A stretch of 64,000 nucleotides of DNA from contig NZ_RCZC01000010.1 in the NCBI RefSeq assembly GCF_006439055.1, forward strand, positions 62,245 through 126,244, given 5' to 3'. The stretch comes from Sphingomonas glacialis. GTDB lineage: Bacteria; Pseudomonadota; Alphaproteobacteria; Sphingomonadales; Sphingomonadaceae. Numbering within the stretch: the stretch's first letter is position 1; every line of letters begins with the position of its first letter. Of the stretch, positions 17,894 to 25,761 are shown one piece after another. A model generated the notes under the pieces. The model was not told the origin of the DNA and searched no databases. It saw only the letters and a list, made by a program, of their open reading frames with translations. Position numbers and translations under genes: made by a program.

Positions 17894-19756
17894 ATGCGCC
17901 TGATCGGCCACGTCCTCGCATCGATTGCCTTAATCGCAACCGTCCCAGCCGACGCACGCGAGACCGCCCCGCCACGGGCAGCCGCACCGCACAACGTCAT
18001 CCTTGTCGTCGTTGATGGCCTGCGCGGACGCATCGTCGATACGAAAACCGCCCCTGAACTGGCAAAGCTGCGCGATTCCGGCAGCTACTTTCCGAACAGC
18101 CACTCGCTGTTTCCAACCTTCACCACGGCGAACGCGTCCGCGCTCGCGACCGGACATCAGCTAGGCGATACGGGCGATTTCAGTAACACGATCTACACGG
18201 GAAGCCCCGTCGCAGCAGCTGCTGGAAGCGTTACGCCGTTTCTTGAAAACGACACCGTCCTTGGTGAGGTAGATCAGCAATTCAGGGGTGATTATCTCGA
18301 GGAGACAACGGTGCTGGCCGCCGCCCGTCACGCGGGTTACGGGACCGCTGCCATTGGCAAGCTCGGTCCGGCCCTGATCCAGGACCATCTGGCCCGCAGC
18401 GGCGATTCGACGATCGTGATCGACGATTCGACAGGCGGCCCTGCCGGCATTCCCCTCAGCAACGCGATCCAGACGTCGCTCCGCACCTTCGGATTACCTG
18501 TCGCCGCTCCAAGTCGCGGTGCGAATGGAAACACGGGCAGTGCGACCACGCCCGGCACCACGGTCGCCAATCTCGCCCAGCAGGACTTCTTCATTGATGC
18601 AGCCACCAAGGTCGTGCTTCCCGCGCTCAAGGCGCGGGGCCGCCCATTCGCAATGGTGTTCTGGTCGCGTGACCCTGACGGAACGCAGCATAACCAGGGC
18701 GACAGTCTCAATCGACTGTCGCCCGGCATCAACGGTCCTTCGACCTTCCGCGCCATCCGCAACGCCGACAATGACCTTGGGCGCCTACGCGCCGCGCTTG
18801 AGACACTCGGGTTGACTGCGACGACCGATATCATCGTCACGTCGGACCACGGATTTTCGACGATCTCCAAGCAAAGCGCCACGAGCTCGGCTGCGACCGG
18901 ACGTTATGCCGACGTGCCGGCGGGCTTTCTACCCCCAGGGTTCCTCGCGCTCGATCTTGCCGCGTCGCTCCATATGCCGATGTTCGATCCCGAAGCACAT
19001 AATGCGCCGATCCCGCATGGGGCGCATCCGAGCCGAGGCAATGCGCTTCTGGGCACGGATGCCGCTGTTCCGGAGCTGGTCGTTGCCGCGAACGGTGGGT
19101 CGGACCTGATCTATCTGCCGGGCCATGAGCAGGTGCTTGCGCGAAGCGTTGTAGCCGCTCTGCTCGACCAGGACTATGTCAGCGGGATCTTCGTCGATGA
19201 TACGCTCGGGCCCATCCCAGGAACGCTACCGCTGTCAAGCATTGGCCTGAAAGGACGTGCTGCGACACCGACGCCAGCGATCGTTGTCAATTTTCGGACC
19301 CAAGCGTCGGATTGCGCGACGGCGACCAATTGCATGGTCGAGATCGCCGACACTACGCTCCAACAGGGTCAGGGCATGCATGGCAGCTTCGGTCGCGGCG
19401 ATACGCTTAATTTCACTGCTGCCATTGGTCCCGACTTCAAGCATAGCTTCATCGATCCGGCACCGGTCAGCAATGCTGACCTAGGCCAAACAATGATGCG
19501 ACTCCTCAAACTTTCGGTCGCGCCTCGTGGGCACCTGCTAGGCCGTGTCCTCGAGGAAGCGATCTCCAACCGTCCGATACCAGTCTATCGGCGGCACCGT
19601 CGGGCTTCGGCACCGGCAGCCAACGGACTGCGGACTGTGCTGCAGTACCAGACCACCGGCACCTTACGCTATTACGATACTGCGGGCTTTGCGGGGCGCA
19701 CGCTCGGGCTTCCAAGCGTCGCGCTACCCTCTGCTCAAAGAAAGGCGACACGCTAA
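17894..19756 (+). CDS. exported alkaline-phosphatase-superfamily phosphodiesterase
   Basis: About 620 residues from the ATG at 17894, chosen because GGAGA lies upstream and the product begins with a signal peptide (MRLIGHVLASIALIATVPAD then A). Metal-binding and nucleophile motifs of the type I phosphodiesterase/nucleotide pyrophosphatase family are visible: NVILVVVDGLRG, the nucleophile region FPTFTTANASALATGH, SRDPDGTQHNQG, and TSDHGFST. It should act in the periplasm on phosphate mono- or diesters; the substrate is unknown. Its TAA overlaps the ATG of the following histidine phosphatase (TAATG), so the two are translationally coupled. Confidence 0.87.
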   Translation: MRLIGHVLASIALIATVPADARETAPPRAAAPHNVILVVVDGLRGRIVDTKTAPELAKLRDSGSYFPNSHSLFPTFTTANASALATGHQLGDTGDFSNTIYTGSPVAAAAGSVTPFLENDTVLGEVDQQFRGDYLEETTVLAAARHAGYGTAAIGKLGPALIQDHLARSGDSTIVIDDSTGGPAGIPLSNAIQTSLRTFGLPVAAPSRGANGNTGSATTPGTTVANLAQQDFFIDAATKVVLPALKARGRPFAMVFWSRDPDGTQHNQGDSLNRLSPGINGPSTFRAIRNADNDLGRLRAALETLGLTATTDIIVTSDHGFSTISKQSATSSAATGRYADVPAGFLPPGFLALDLAASLHMPMFDPEAHNAPIPHGAHPSRGNALLGTDAAVPELVVAANGGSDLIYLPGHEQVLARSVVAALLDQDYVSGIFVDDTLGPIPGTLPLSSIGLKGRAATPTPAIVVNFRTQASDCATATNCMVEIADTTLQQGQGMHGSFGRGDTLNFTAAIGPDFKHSFIDPAPVSNADLGQTMMRLLKLSVAPRGHLLGRVLEEAISNRPIPVYRRHRRASAPAANGLRTVLQYQTTGTLRYYDTAGFAGRTLGLPSVALPSAQRKATR

Positions 19757-20334
19757 TGACCGCGCTGCCACGCATCCATCTCGTTCGACATGGCGAAACC
19801 GCCTGGAGCTTGTCGGGGAAACATACCGGTCGCAGCGACATTCCGCTCACCGAGATCGGTCAACGCGCGGCCGAGGGGCTTGGCAGAAATCTATCGGGGC
19901 TTCACTTTGCAGAGATATGGTCGAGCCCTTCCCAGCGCGCCCTCCAGACTGCACGACTTGCCGGGTTTGGCCGCGACGCTATCCCTGACTACGACCTCGC
20001 CGAATGGGACTACGGTGCCTACGAAGGTATGACGACCAAGGAAATTCTTGCCGAAAATCCAGACTGGCGCCTGTTTCGCGACGGATGCCCCCAAGGAGAG
20101 ACGCCCGACGCCGTGGCGGCGCGGGCTGACCGAGTGGTCGATCGGATACGCGATCTGCACGACAGCGTGCTGATCTTTTCGAGTTCGCATATCTTGCGCG
20201 TCCTTACTGCGCGCTGGCTGAGCCTGCCCGCGCGCAACGGGGCTCTCTTCATGCTCGATACAGCCAGTATTAGTACGCTTGGCTACGAACACGATCTCAA
20301 TGAGCCGATCGTCCAAACCTGGAACCGAACGTGA
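19756..20334 (+). CDS. histidine phosphatase family protein (phosphoglycerate-mutase-like)
   Basis: A 192-residue protein of the branch-1 histidine phosphatase superfamily. The catalytic motif LVRHGETAWS puts the phosphorylated His at residue 12. The conserved arginine region SSPSQRALQTA, the acidic EWDYGAYEGMTT, and the second histidine in SSSHILRV are present. No signal peptide, so it is cytoplasmic. It overlaps the upstream exported phosphodiesterase gene by one base and is expected on the same mRNA. The substrate cannot be assigned; phosphorylated sugars or alpha-ribazole-type compounds are typical. Confidence 0.88.
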   Translation: MTALPRIHLVRHGETAWSLSGKHTGRSDIPLTEIGQRAAEGLGRNLSGLHFAEIWSSPSQRALQTARLAGFGRDAIPDYDLAEWDYGAYEGMTTKEILAENPDWRLFRDGCPQGETPDAVAARADRVVDRIRDLHDSVLIFSSSHILRVLTARWLSLPARNGALFMLDTASISTLGYEHDLNEPIVQTWNRT

Positions 20335-20966
20335 CGGAGTGCGGCCCGAGGCACGACACGCTTTGATTCTTGCAGGTCAGCTAGGTGAGCCTGTCGGTCA
20401 TGATCGCATCGGCGGTATGCGCGATCTTTGCGGCGCTGCGCGGAGTGTGCGCCTCCACCATTAACATATGCGGGATACTCTCCTCACCGGCTACCAAAGG
20501 GCGATCACTGCTCGGGGCACTGCGCAGCGCTGGGCTCGCGACACTGTGAGTACCCCCCACCAAGTGGTCTGGTCAGATAGTTAATGCATTGTGACCTCCG
20601 CGCCATTCGGGGGTCGAGGTGGAGCGATGCGGAACCGGAGGCCAGCTATGGCGGTGTCGCTGTTTCCGGGCCGGCGGCCGGTACCCCAATCGCGCATATA
20701 CGCGCGGGCATGCTTCTATGGCGGATAGAGGCAGCGTCGTCTTCGGGATGCCCGGGGATGATAGTGAGATGGGCGGCTGGAGCGCCCGTTCACGCAATGA
20801 CTACGCTTGCTGGATGTAGTTCGGCACCGAAACCGGAAAACCATGAGATCGAAAAAATCTACGATCTCGCGTAGATCATCGGCTGAAGAAGCCGGAAGCG
20901 ACGTAGCTTAATATGTTCCTAAGACAATAGATTTGCGTAAGGCTTCCAATGCCTCCACCAATATTT
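20335..20966. other. gap upstream of the lasso-peptide operon
   Basis: About 630 bases with no supported gene. The open frames present have no family resemblance or ribosome-binding sites. The last 100 bases are noticeably AT-richer than the surroundings and lead into the CTTATAAG palindrome, consistent with a promoter for the lasso genes. Confidence 0.5.
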
Positions 20967-20986
20967 CTTATAAGTTCGCTTATAAG
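20967..20986. promoter_or_regulatory. palindromic candidate operator of the lasso operon
   Basis: Two copies of the self-complementary octamer CTTATAAG are separated by TTCG. The site lies 62 bases upstream of the precursor start codon. Each half site contains a TATAA-like -10 element, so a bound protein would block or position RNA polymerase. The GntR-type regulator at 31306-31908 is one candidate binder; that link is inference. Confidence 0.5.
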
Positions 20987-21047
20987 CATGAGCAAAAGTA
21001 CGACTCGACAGGTCGCAAATAGGTGCGACACAAGAGAGAGACGTACC

Positions 21048-21188
21048 ATGAGCAAAGACACCACCAAGGCATGCCCCCCCGTCAACGTGCTCGGGAAGGC
21101 CAAGGCTGCCACGCGCGGCAGTATCGTCGGCGCGATTCCCGACGCCGAGAATCTCGTGCGCCCGGCGTTCGGTATCAGTGCAGACTGA
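21048..21188 (+). CDS. lasso peptide precursor
   Basis: A 46-residue precursor. The leader carries VNVLGKAKAATRG, close to the LGKA-x-A-x-TRG leader end of astexin-type precursors, with Thr at the position before last. Cleavage after Arg23 leaves a 23-residue core. The ring is GSIVGAIPD, closed between Gly1 and Asp9; the tail is AENLVRPAFGISAD, where Arg or Phe could act as the steric plug. Gene order (precursor, B, C) and the AG-rich site before the ATG support it. The frame extends upstream to 20949, but that part spans the operator. The exact core is a prediction. Confidence 0.9.
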   Translation: MSKDTTKACPPVNVLGKAKAATRGSIVGAIPDAENLVRPAFGISAD

Positions 21189-21197
21189 ACCTATCGG

Positions 21198-21225
21198 GGA
21201 GGTGCGGATTCAGACCCGCACCTCC
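21198..21225 (+). terminator. hairpin between precursor and B genes
   Basis: GGAGGTGCGG pairs perfectly with CCGCACCTCC around an 8-base loop, ten bases after the precursor stop codon. Only a weak T-rich stretch (TTGTT) follows, so it may act as a leaky terminator or as an mRNA stabiliser, keeping precursor levels above enzyme levels. It also shows that the B gene cannot sensibly start before it. Confidence 0.7.
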
Positions 21226-21246
21226 TTGTTCTCAGGGACATACCGC

Positions 21247-21891
21247 ATGCTTTGCTTCCAATCGGCGACTATGGCGGCGTGCGTCGTATCCAATCACGTC
21301 GTCTTTCTCGACCTTCCGCACGACCGATACTTCTGCCTCGAGCCTCGCAAAGAGTCTGCGGCGTTGGCAATCCTCCGCCGAGCAGCCGAATTGGACACAT
21401 CGTCATCGGAATTCGGTACTACGCAGGTGCTACGCTCAGAACGTTTCCTACCGGTGAAAGTCGAAGCGATCACCGCATCAGCGATCGACTCCGCCCTTCC
21501 TCAACCCCCTGCGCGGTCGGTAGCCGAAGCGCTGTTCAGCAATGCCCGAGCTTTGATCGAGCTGAAATTCCGCTCGCTGAGCAAATCTATCGAGCGTGTT
21601 CGCCAGGGGGCAGGCACACATGGACCGGTCAAAGGCCGTAAGAACGAACCCCTTCCCGCGATCCTAGCCGCGCATCTCGCATCGCACCGACTCCTTTCTG
21701 CGCATGACCGATGCCTTCCGCTGTCGATCGGTTTGGCCAAACGATTGCGGCATGAGCGGCACGCCGTCGACCTGGTCATCGGCGTGAGAATGGACCCCTT
21801 TGCGGCGCATGCATGGGTCCAGCAGGGCAACGTGGTGCTGAACGACGATCTTGACCATGTTCGCGCCTTTCAACCCATCCTGGTTGCGTGA
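21247..21891 (+). CDS. lasso peptide maturation protease (B protein)
   Basis: A 214-residue transglutaminase-like cysteine protease that removes the leader from the precursor before ring closure. The N-terminal part (VVFLDLPHDRYFCLEPRK) is the short leader-recognition segment of fused proteobacterial B proteins. The C-terminal half holds the triad: Cys156 in DRCLPLSIGLAKRL, His188 in FAAHAWV, Asp200 in VVLND. The ATG at 21247 follows AGGGA at good spacing and lies after the A-B hairpin; the frame opens at 21178 inside the precursor gene, which I reject as the start. Its stop overlaps the C gene start (TGATG). Confidence 0.92.
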   Translation: MLCFQSATMAACVVSNHVVFLDLPHDRYFCLEPRKESAALAILRRAAELDTSSSEFGTTQVLRSERFLPVKVEAITASAIDSALPQPPARSVAEALFSNARALIELKFRSLSKSIERVRQGAGTHGPVKGRKNEPLPAILAAHLASHRLLSAHDRCLPLSIGLAKRLRHERHAVDLVIGVRMDPFAAHAWVQQGNVVLNDDLDHVRAFQPILVA

Positions 21892-23642
21892 TGGCGACGC
21901 GTTTCCTGGCCGTGGTACCTCACGCCGGTCGTGCATCAACCACTTTTGCCCAAGGACTGAGGAAGAAGACCGGCTTCGCGGTTGCGGTCGACGAGGACGC
22001 CCTAACCCTGCTTGTAGAGCATATCGATGGCGTCGTCACGACGGATCAAGACGGTTGCGCGGTCGTCGGCTGGTTGTTCGGACGCGAAGATTACCGCGTC
22101 CGCACCGTGGTCGACAGCCTCACGAGCCAAGCCATGGCAACCGCCGATTTTAAGTGTCTGCTGAACCACTACTGGGGCGGATATATCGCATTCGCAAAAA
22201 GGGCAGGAGATCGGGCGATATCTGTCCTGCGCGACCCAAGCGGCGGACTTCCCTGCTATTATCAGCGGACACCGCATGCGACCTTTTTGTTCTCCGACAT
22301 GGCGACGTGGCGTGCCGCGGAGATTGGCCACACCGAGATCGACTGGACCGGGGTCGCTTGGCGGCTGGCGTCAGCAAACCTGCCGACGTCACGCACCGCC
22401 CTCGACCAGATTGACGAACTCGGCGCTGGTTTCAATCTGCTCGCGTCGGATTATGACGCTCTTCCCCAGATAGCTTGGTCACCATGGGAGCACGTCAATC
22501 CGCCGTCCGGAACTGCCCGCTCGGATCTGGCCGGAGCGCTCCGTGAAACCGTCCTACACAGCGTCGCCGCCTGGGCAGTCCCGTTTCGCAACGTCCTGCT
22601 TAACCTTTCCGGCGGCCTTGATTCCTCGATCATCGCCGCGGGACTTGCCGAACGCTCGGATCGCGCCGCCGCCCTTACTATGGCGACTCGAAGTCCATCG
22701 GGCGATGAGCGGCGTTATGCACGCAGTGTCGCCAACGCTACCGGCCTCGAACTGACCGAAAGCTTTTATGAGGCGGGCGACGTCGATATTGCTCTCCCTT
22801 CCCTGCCCGATCTTCCGCGCCCGACCGGTCGCGTCATCGGCCAAGCCTTCGAGGCGGCCCGGCGCCGAGCTGCGGCGTTGCGCAGTGAGGACGCCTTCTT
22901 CACCGGCTTGGGTGGCGACAATGTCTTCTGCTTCCTTCAGTCGCCGACCCCGCTCGCCGATCAGCTCAAGGCGCAAGGCCTGACACCCGCGCTTCGCGAA
23001 ACCCTCGACAGCGTCTGCATGCAAACCGGCTGCAGTATCACGACCGCGCTCTGGTGGGCGGTACAGCGCGCCTGGATGCGCCCGCCACGCTATCGCTGGC
23101 AACGTCATGCGCTATTTCTGGATCCGGCCTGCCTGCCGCGGTCAAGCGACCTCACCCATCCTTGGCTCGCAGCGCCTACAGGGGCCCTGCCCGGCAAGGC
23201 AGCGCATATTGCGATGCTGATGCGGGTCCAGGCCGAGCGAGATTGTTTTGCCCGCGGCAGCGCCATTCCGATCATCGCGCCGCTCCTTTCGCAACCGATT
23301 ATGGAATTGTGCCTGTCTATCCCAACCTGGCTCTGGTCCGCCGGCGGACGCGATCGTGCCGTCGCCCGCGACGCCTTTGCAGGTCTCTTGCCCGCGATGG
23401 TCGTTGACCGTCGCTCAAAAGCGGGACCGGAGGCCTTTTGTTACGAGATCATCGCCCGCGATCGGGATCGGCTGCGCGCGCATCTCCTCGACGGGGAGCT
23501 TGCCGCCAACGGAATCCTCGATCGATCAGCGATCGAGAACGTCTTGCGCGAGCCCGCGCCACCTTCCGGTGATCACTTCCTGCGACTGCTCGAACTTGCG
23601 GATGCCGAAGCCTGGGTTCGACACTGGTCACGTGCGTCCTGA
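21891..23642 (+). CDS. lasso peptide cyclase (C protein, asparagine-synthetase-like)
   Basis: A 583-residue enzyme that activates the Asp side chain with ATP and joins it to Gly1. An N-terminal glutamine-amidotransferase-like domain (about 1-200) lacks the catalytic Cys2 of true asparagine synthetases. The synthetase domain carries the pyrophosphate loop SGGLDSS at 240-246 and a late GLGGDNVF motif. The ATG at 21891 shares a base with the B stop codon; GTG at 21888 is also possible. The last 194 bases are overlapped in antisense by the isopeptidase frame. Confidence 0.92.
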   Translation: MATRFLAVVPHAGRASTTFAQGLRKKTGFAVAVDEDALTLLVEHIDGVVTTDQDGCAVVGWLFGREDYRVRTVVDSLTSQAMATADFKCLLNHYWGGYIAFAKRAGDRAISVLRDPSGGLPCYYQRTPHATFLFSDMATWRAAEIGHTEIDWTGVAWRLASANLPTSRTALDQIDELGAGFNLLASDYDALPQIAWSPWEHVNPPSGTARSDLAGALRETVLHSVAAWAVPFRNVLLNLSGGLDSSIIAAGLAERSDRAAALTMATRSPSGDERRYARSVANATGLELTESFYEAGDVDIALPSLPDLPRPTGRVIGQAFEAARRRAAALRSEDAFFTGLGGDNVFCFLQSPTPLADQLKAQGLTPALRETLDSVCMQTGCSITTALWWAVQRAWMRPPRYRWQRHALFLDPACLPRSSDLTHPWLAAPTGALPGKAAHIAMLMRVQAERDCFARGSAIPIIAPLLSQPIMELCLSIPTWLWSAGGRDRAVARDAFAGLLPAMVVDRRSKAGPEAFCYEIIARDRDRLRAHLLDGELAANGILDRSAIENVLREPAPPSGDHFLRLLELADAEAWVRHWSRAS

Positions 23643-25761
23643 TTGTGAGCCTTGTCGGCGACATGCCACGCTGCGCCTTCCACGCCGACCACCGCTCATA
23701 TTGCTCCGTATCAATTGGGTTTGGATCCTCCCGATCACGCAACCAGAAATCGAACCACTGAAGACCGCGCTGATAAGTCGCAAGCCGGTGAGCGGGTTGC
23801 CACTTGAGATGATATTCGTCCGGATAGACATAGAGATCGACCGGCTTCCGCGCCTCGCGCAGCGCCGTCACCGCGTAGAGCCCCGCCAGATATTCGTGAT
23901 CGGACGCCTGGATCAGCAGCGGCGTGTCGAGATGCCCCGCGGAGGCCGAGACGAAATAGCCCTTGGCAAAGCCAGGCGCCGGACTGCGGAGCGAAGGATA
24001 TCCTGCGGAGCGATAGAGGTCGGCCATCGCCCTAGTGGGCCAGACCATCGCGTCGCGATCGAGACAGCAGGACGAGGCAGCCGCAGCCGCGAACATGTGA
24101 CTGTGCAGCAGCGCGAACTGCACCGTCACCGCCCCGTCGCTCAGCCCAGTCAGGCCGACCCGGCGCGGATCGACGACGCCGCGATCGACCAACAGTTGAA
24201 CACCGCGCTCGAGCGACGACAGCACGCTCCAGCGGTCGGCGAAATCGCGCATATCGGCGCGGAAGAATGTCTTGATATCCTGCGTGCCGGTCAGCTCGCC
24301 ATAGTCCTTGGGCCGCTGAAAACTGAGCACGGCATAACCGCGCGCTGCGAAGAGCTGAATCGGATAGTCATGGCCCGTACCGCCGCGCAGGAAACCGCGG
24401 GTCGAATATTGCACAACGATCAGCGGCAGACGGGTGCCGCGACGATAGTCGGGTGGCAGGACCAAATCCCCAAGTGTCTCGAAGCCAAGCCTGTTGCGCC
24501 AGTGGAGACGCTCGATTGCCCCTAGCCGCAAGCGAGCGAATTCCGGGTTGGGGTCGAAGAGCATCGTCCGCTGGCCCGTCATCGCGTCGATCCGCTCGAT
24601 ATGCCGCGGCGTTGTCGATCCCTCGATCGCGCAGGCAAGCGCGTTACCAGCAATTTCACATCCGACCAGGACATCATCGGTGAGCATCAGCTGCCGCGGC
24701 GGCTGTCCCGGCTCCCAACGATACACTCCCGTCTGTGCCAACGCCCAGCCTTCACGACGCGCATAGAGCAACGCGCCGCCGCTCTGCGTCCACCAGACAT
24801 TGGTCAGCCTCCCGGTGCACAGGATGGACGCACACCGCACCGTTTGCCCGGCGGAATTCCTGACCCAGAGATGCTTGGCGACGGGCAGCGAGGATCGCGG
24901 TGCTGTCCACGCCATCTGGCCATCGCTGCTTTGCGCTGTCAGTTCCGCACCCGGAGGGTCATCACCGTGCCGATCCGGAGTGATCAGCTGCCGTTCCGCA
25001 GCGGTCGCGCCGCGCACGCGACCGGTCGCTAGATCGGCAACGTCGATCGCTAGCGGCCCCTGATCGAGCGCGAGCGGAAGCGGACTAGCGCTCGGATAGA
25101 AACGTTCGTCATAATGGAACCCCGAAAGCGCTTCCTTGGCAAGACTTGCTCGCGCTTGGGCGATGCCGGGGTGGGTCGCATATACGAAAGCGCGGCCATC
25201 GCCGGACCAAGCGAAATACGTCACATCCGAGATCGCGTGCGACACTCGCTCAGTAAGCGAGCCGTCCACCTTCGCGCGCCAGAGTTGGGTCACGTCATCG
25301 TCGCGCCGAAGATACGCAATCCACAGACCATCTGGCGACCATTTCGGTCTTATCGCAGCCGGATACCCGCTCGACAGGGACGCAGTCCGCCGCCCTGCCA
25401 TCGGCAGCCGATCAAGCATGAACGAGCCGCCTTGGTCGACCATCGTCACGCCCCCTGCCGCATTCACACGGACCACGAACATGCCGAGGCAATAGGCATT
25501 GGCGGCGGGGACCGCGCGGCGGAGCTGGAAGGCGATCAAATTGCCATCGGGCGACACCGCGATCGGGCTTTCCGCCTCTTCGGGCGCCGCCTGCCCGATA
25601 TCACGCAGCACAACGAGATCGCTTGCGGTAATGTCGCGTTTCGCATGTTCCAAGACTGCCGGTGGCACCAGGTCGCGGCAATCCGGCGCCACCGCGCTAG
25701 CGGAAGCGCTCCAGATCAACGCGACAAGTGCCGCCACCGAGCCGAGCAAGCGGCGTGTCAC
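23449..25761 (-). CDS. lasso peptide isopeptidase (AtxE2-like, S9 family)
   Basis: A 770-residue exported serine peptidase. A signal peptide (about 1-23) and a beta-propeller with WSPDG-type repeats precede the alpha/beta-hydrolase domain. Ser541 in GLSDGAV, Asp621 in IQASDHEYL and His651 in PDEYHLKWQP form the triad. Known family members open the macrolactam ring of their own lasso peptide, here presumably after uptake. It starts with GTG overlapping the TonB-receptor stop codon (GTGA). Homologues end near residue 700. The last roughly 63 Arg-rich residues lie antisense to the cyclase gene and look like read-through from a lost stop codon. Confidence 0.88.
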   Translation of the reverse strand: MTRRLLGSVAALVALIWSASASAVAPDCRDLVPPAVLEHAKRDITASDLVVLRDIGQAAPEEAESPIAVSPDGNLIAFQLRRAVPAANAYCLGMFVVRVNAAGGVTMVDQGGSFMLDRLPMAGRRTASLSSGYPAAIRPKWSPDGLWIAYLRRDDDVTQLWRAKVDGSLTERVSHAISDVTYFAWSGDGRAFVYATHPGIAQARASLAKEALSGFHYDERFYPSASPLPLALDQGPLAIDVADLATGRVRGATAAERQLITPDRHGDDPPGAELTAQSSDGQMAWTAPRSSLPVAKHLWVRNSAGQTVRCASILCTGRLTNVWWTQSGGALLYARREGWALAQTGVYRWEPGQPPRQLMLTDDVLVGCEIAGNALACAIEGSTTPRHIERIDAMTGQRTMLFDPNPEFARLRLGAIERLHWRNRLGFETLGDLVLPPDYRRGTRLPLIVVQYSTRGFLRGGTGHDYPIQLFAARGYAVLSFQRPKDYGELTGTQDIKTFFRADMRDFADRWSVLSSLERGVQLLVDRGVVDPRRVGLTGLSDGAVTVQFALLHSHMFAAAAASSCCLDRDAMVWPTRAMADLYRSAGYPSLRSPAPGFAKGYFVSASAGHLDTPLLIQASDHEYLAGLYAVTALREARKPVDLYVYPDEYHLKWQPAHRLATYQRGLQWFDFWLRDREDPNPIDTEQYERWSAWKAQRGMSPTRLTIRTHVTSVEPRLRHPQVRAVAGSDHRKVARARARRSRSLIDRGFRWRQAPRRGDARAADPDRGR

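Noticed and set aside
21178..21246. Upstream extension of the lasso B gene
   Set aside because: It would start inside the precursor gene and translate through the A-B hairpin; the ATG at 21247 has a proper ribosome-binding site.
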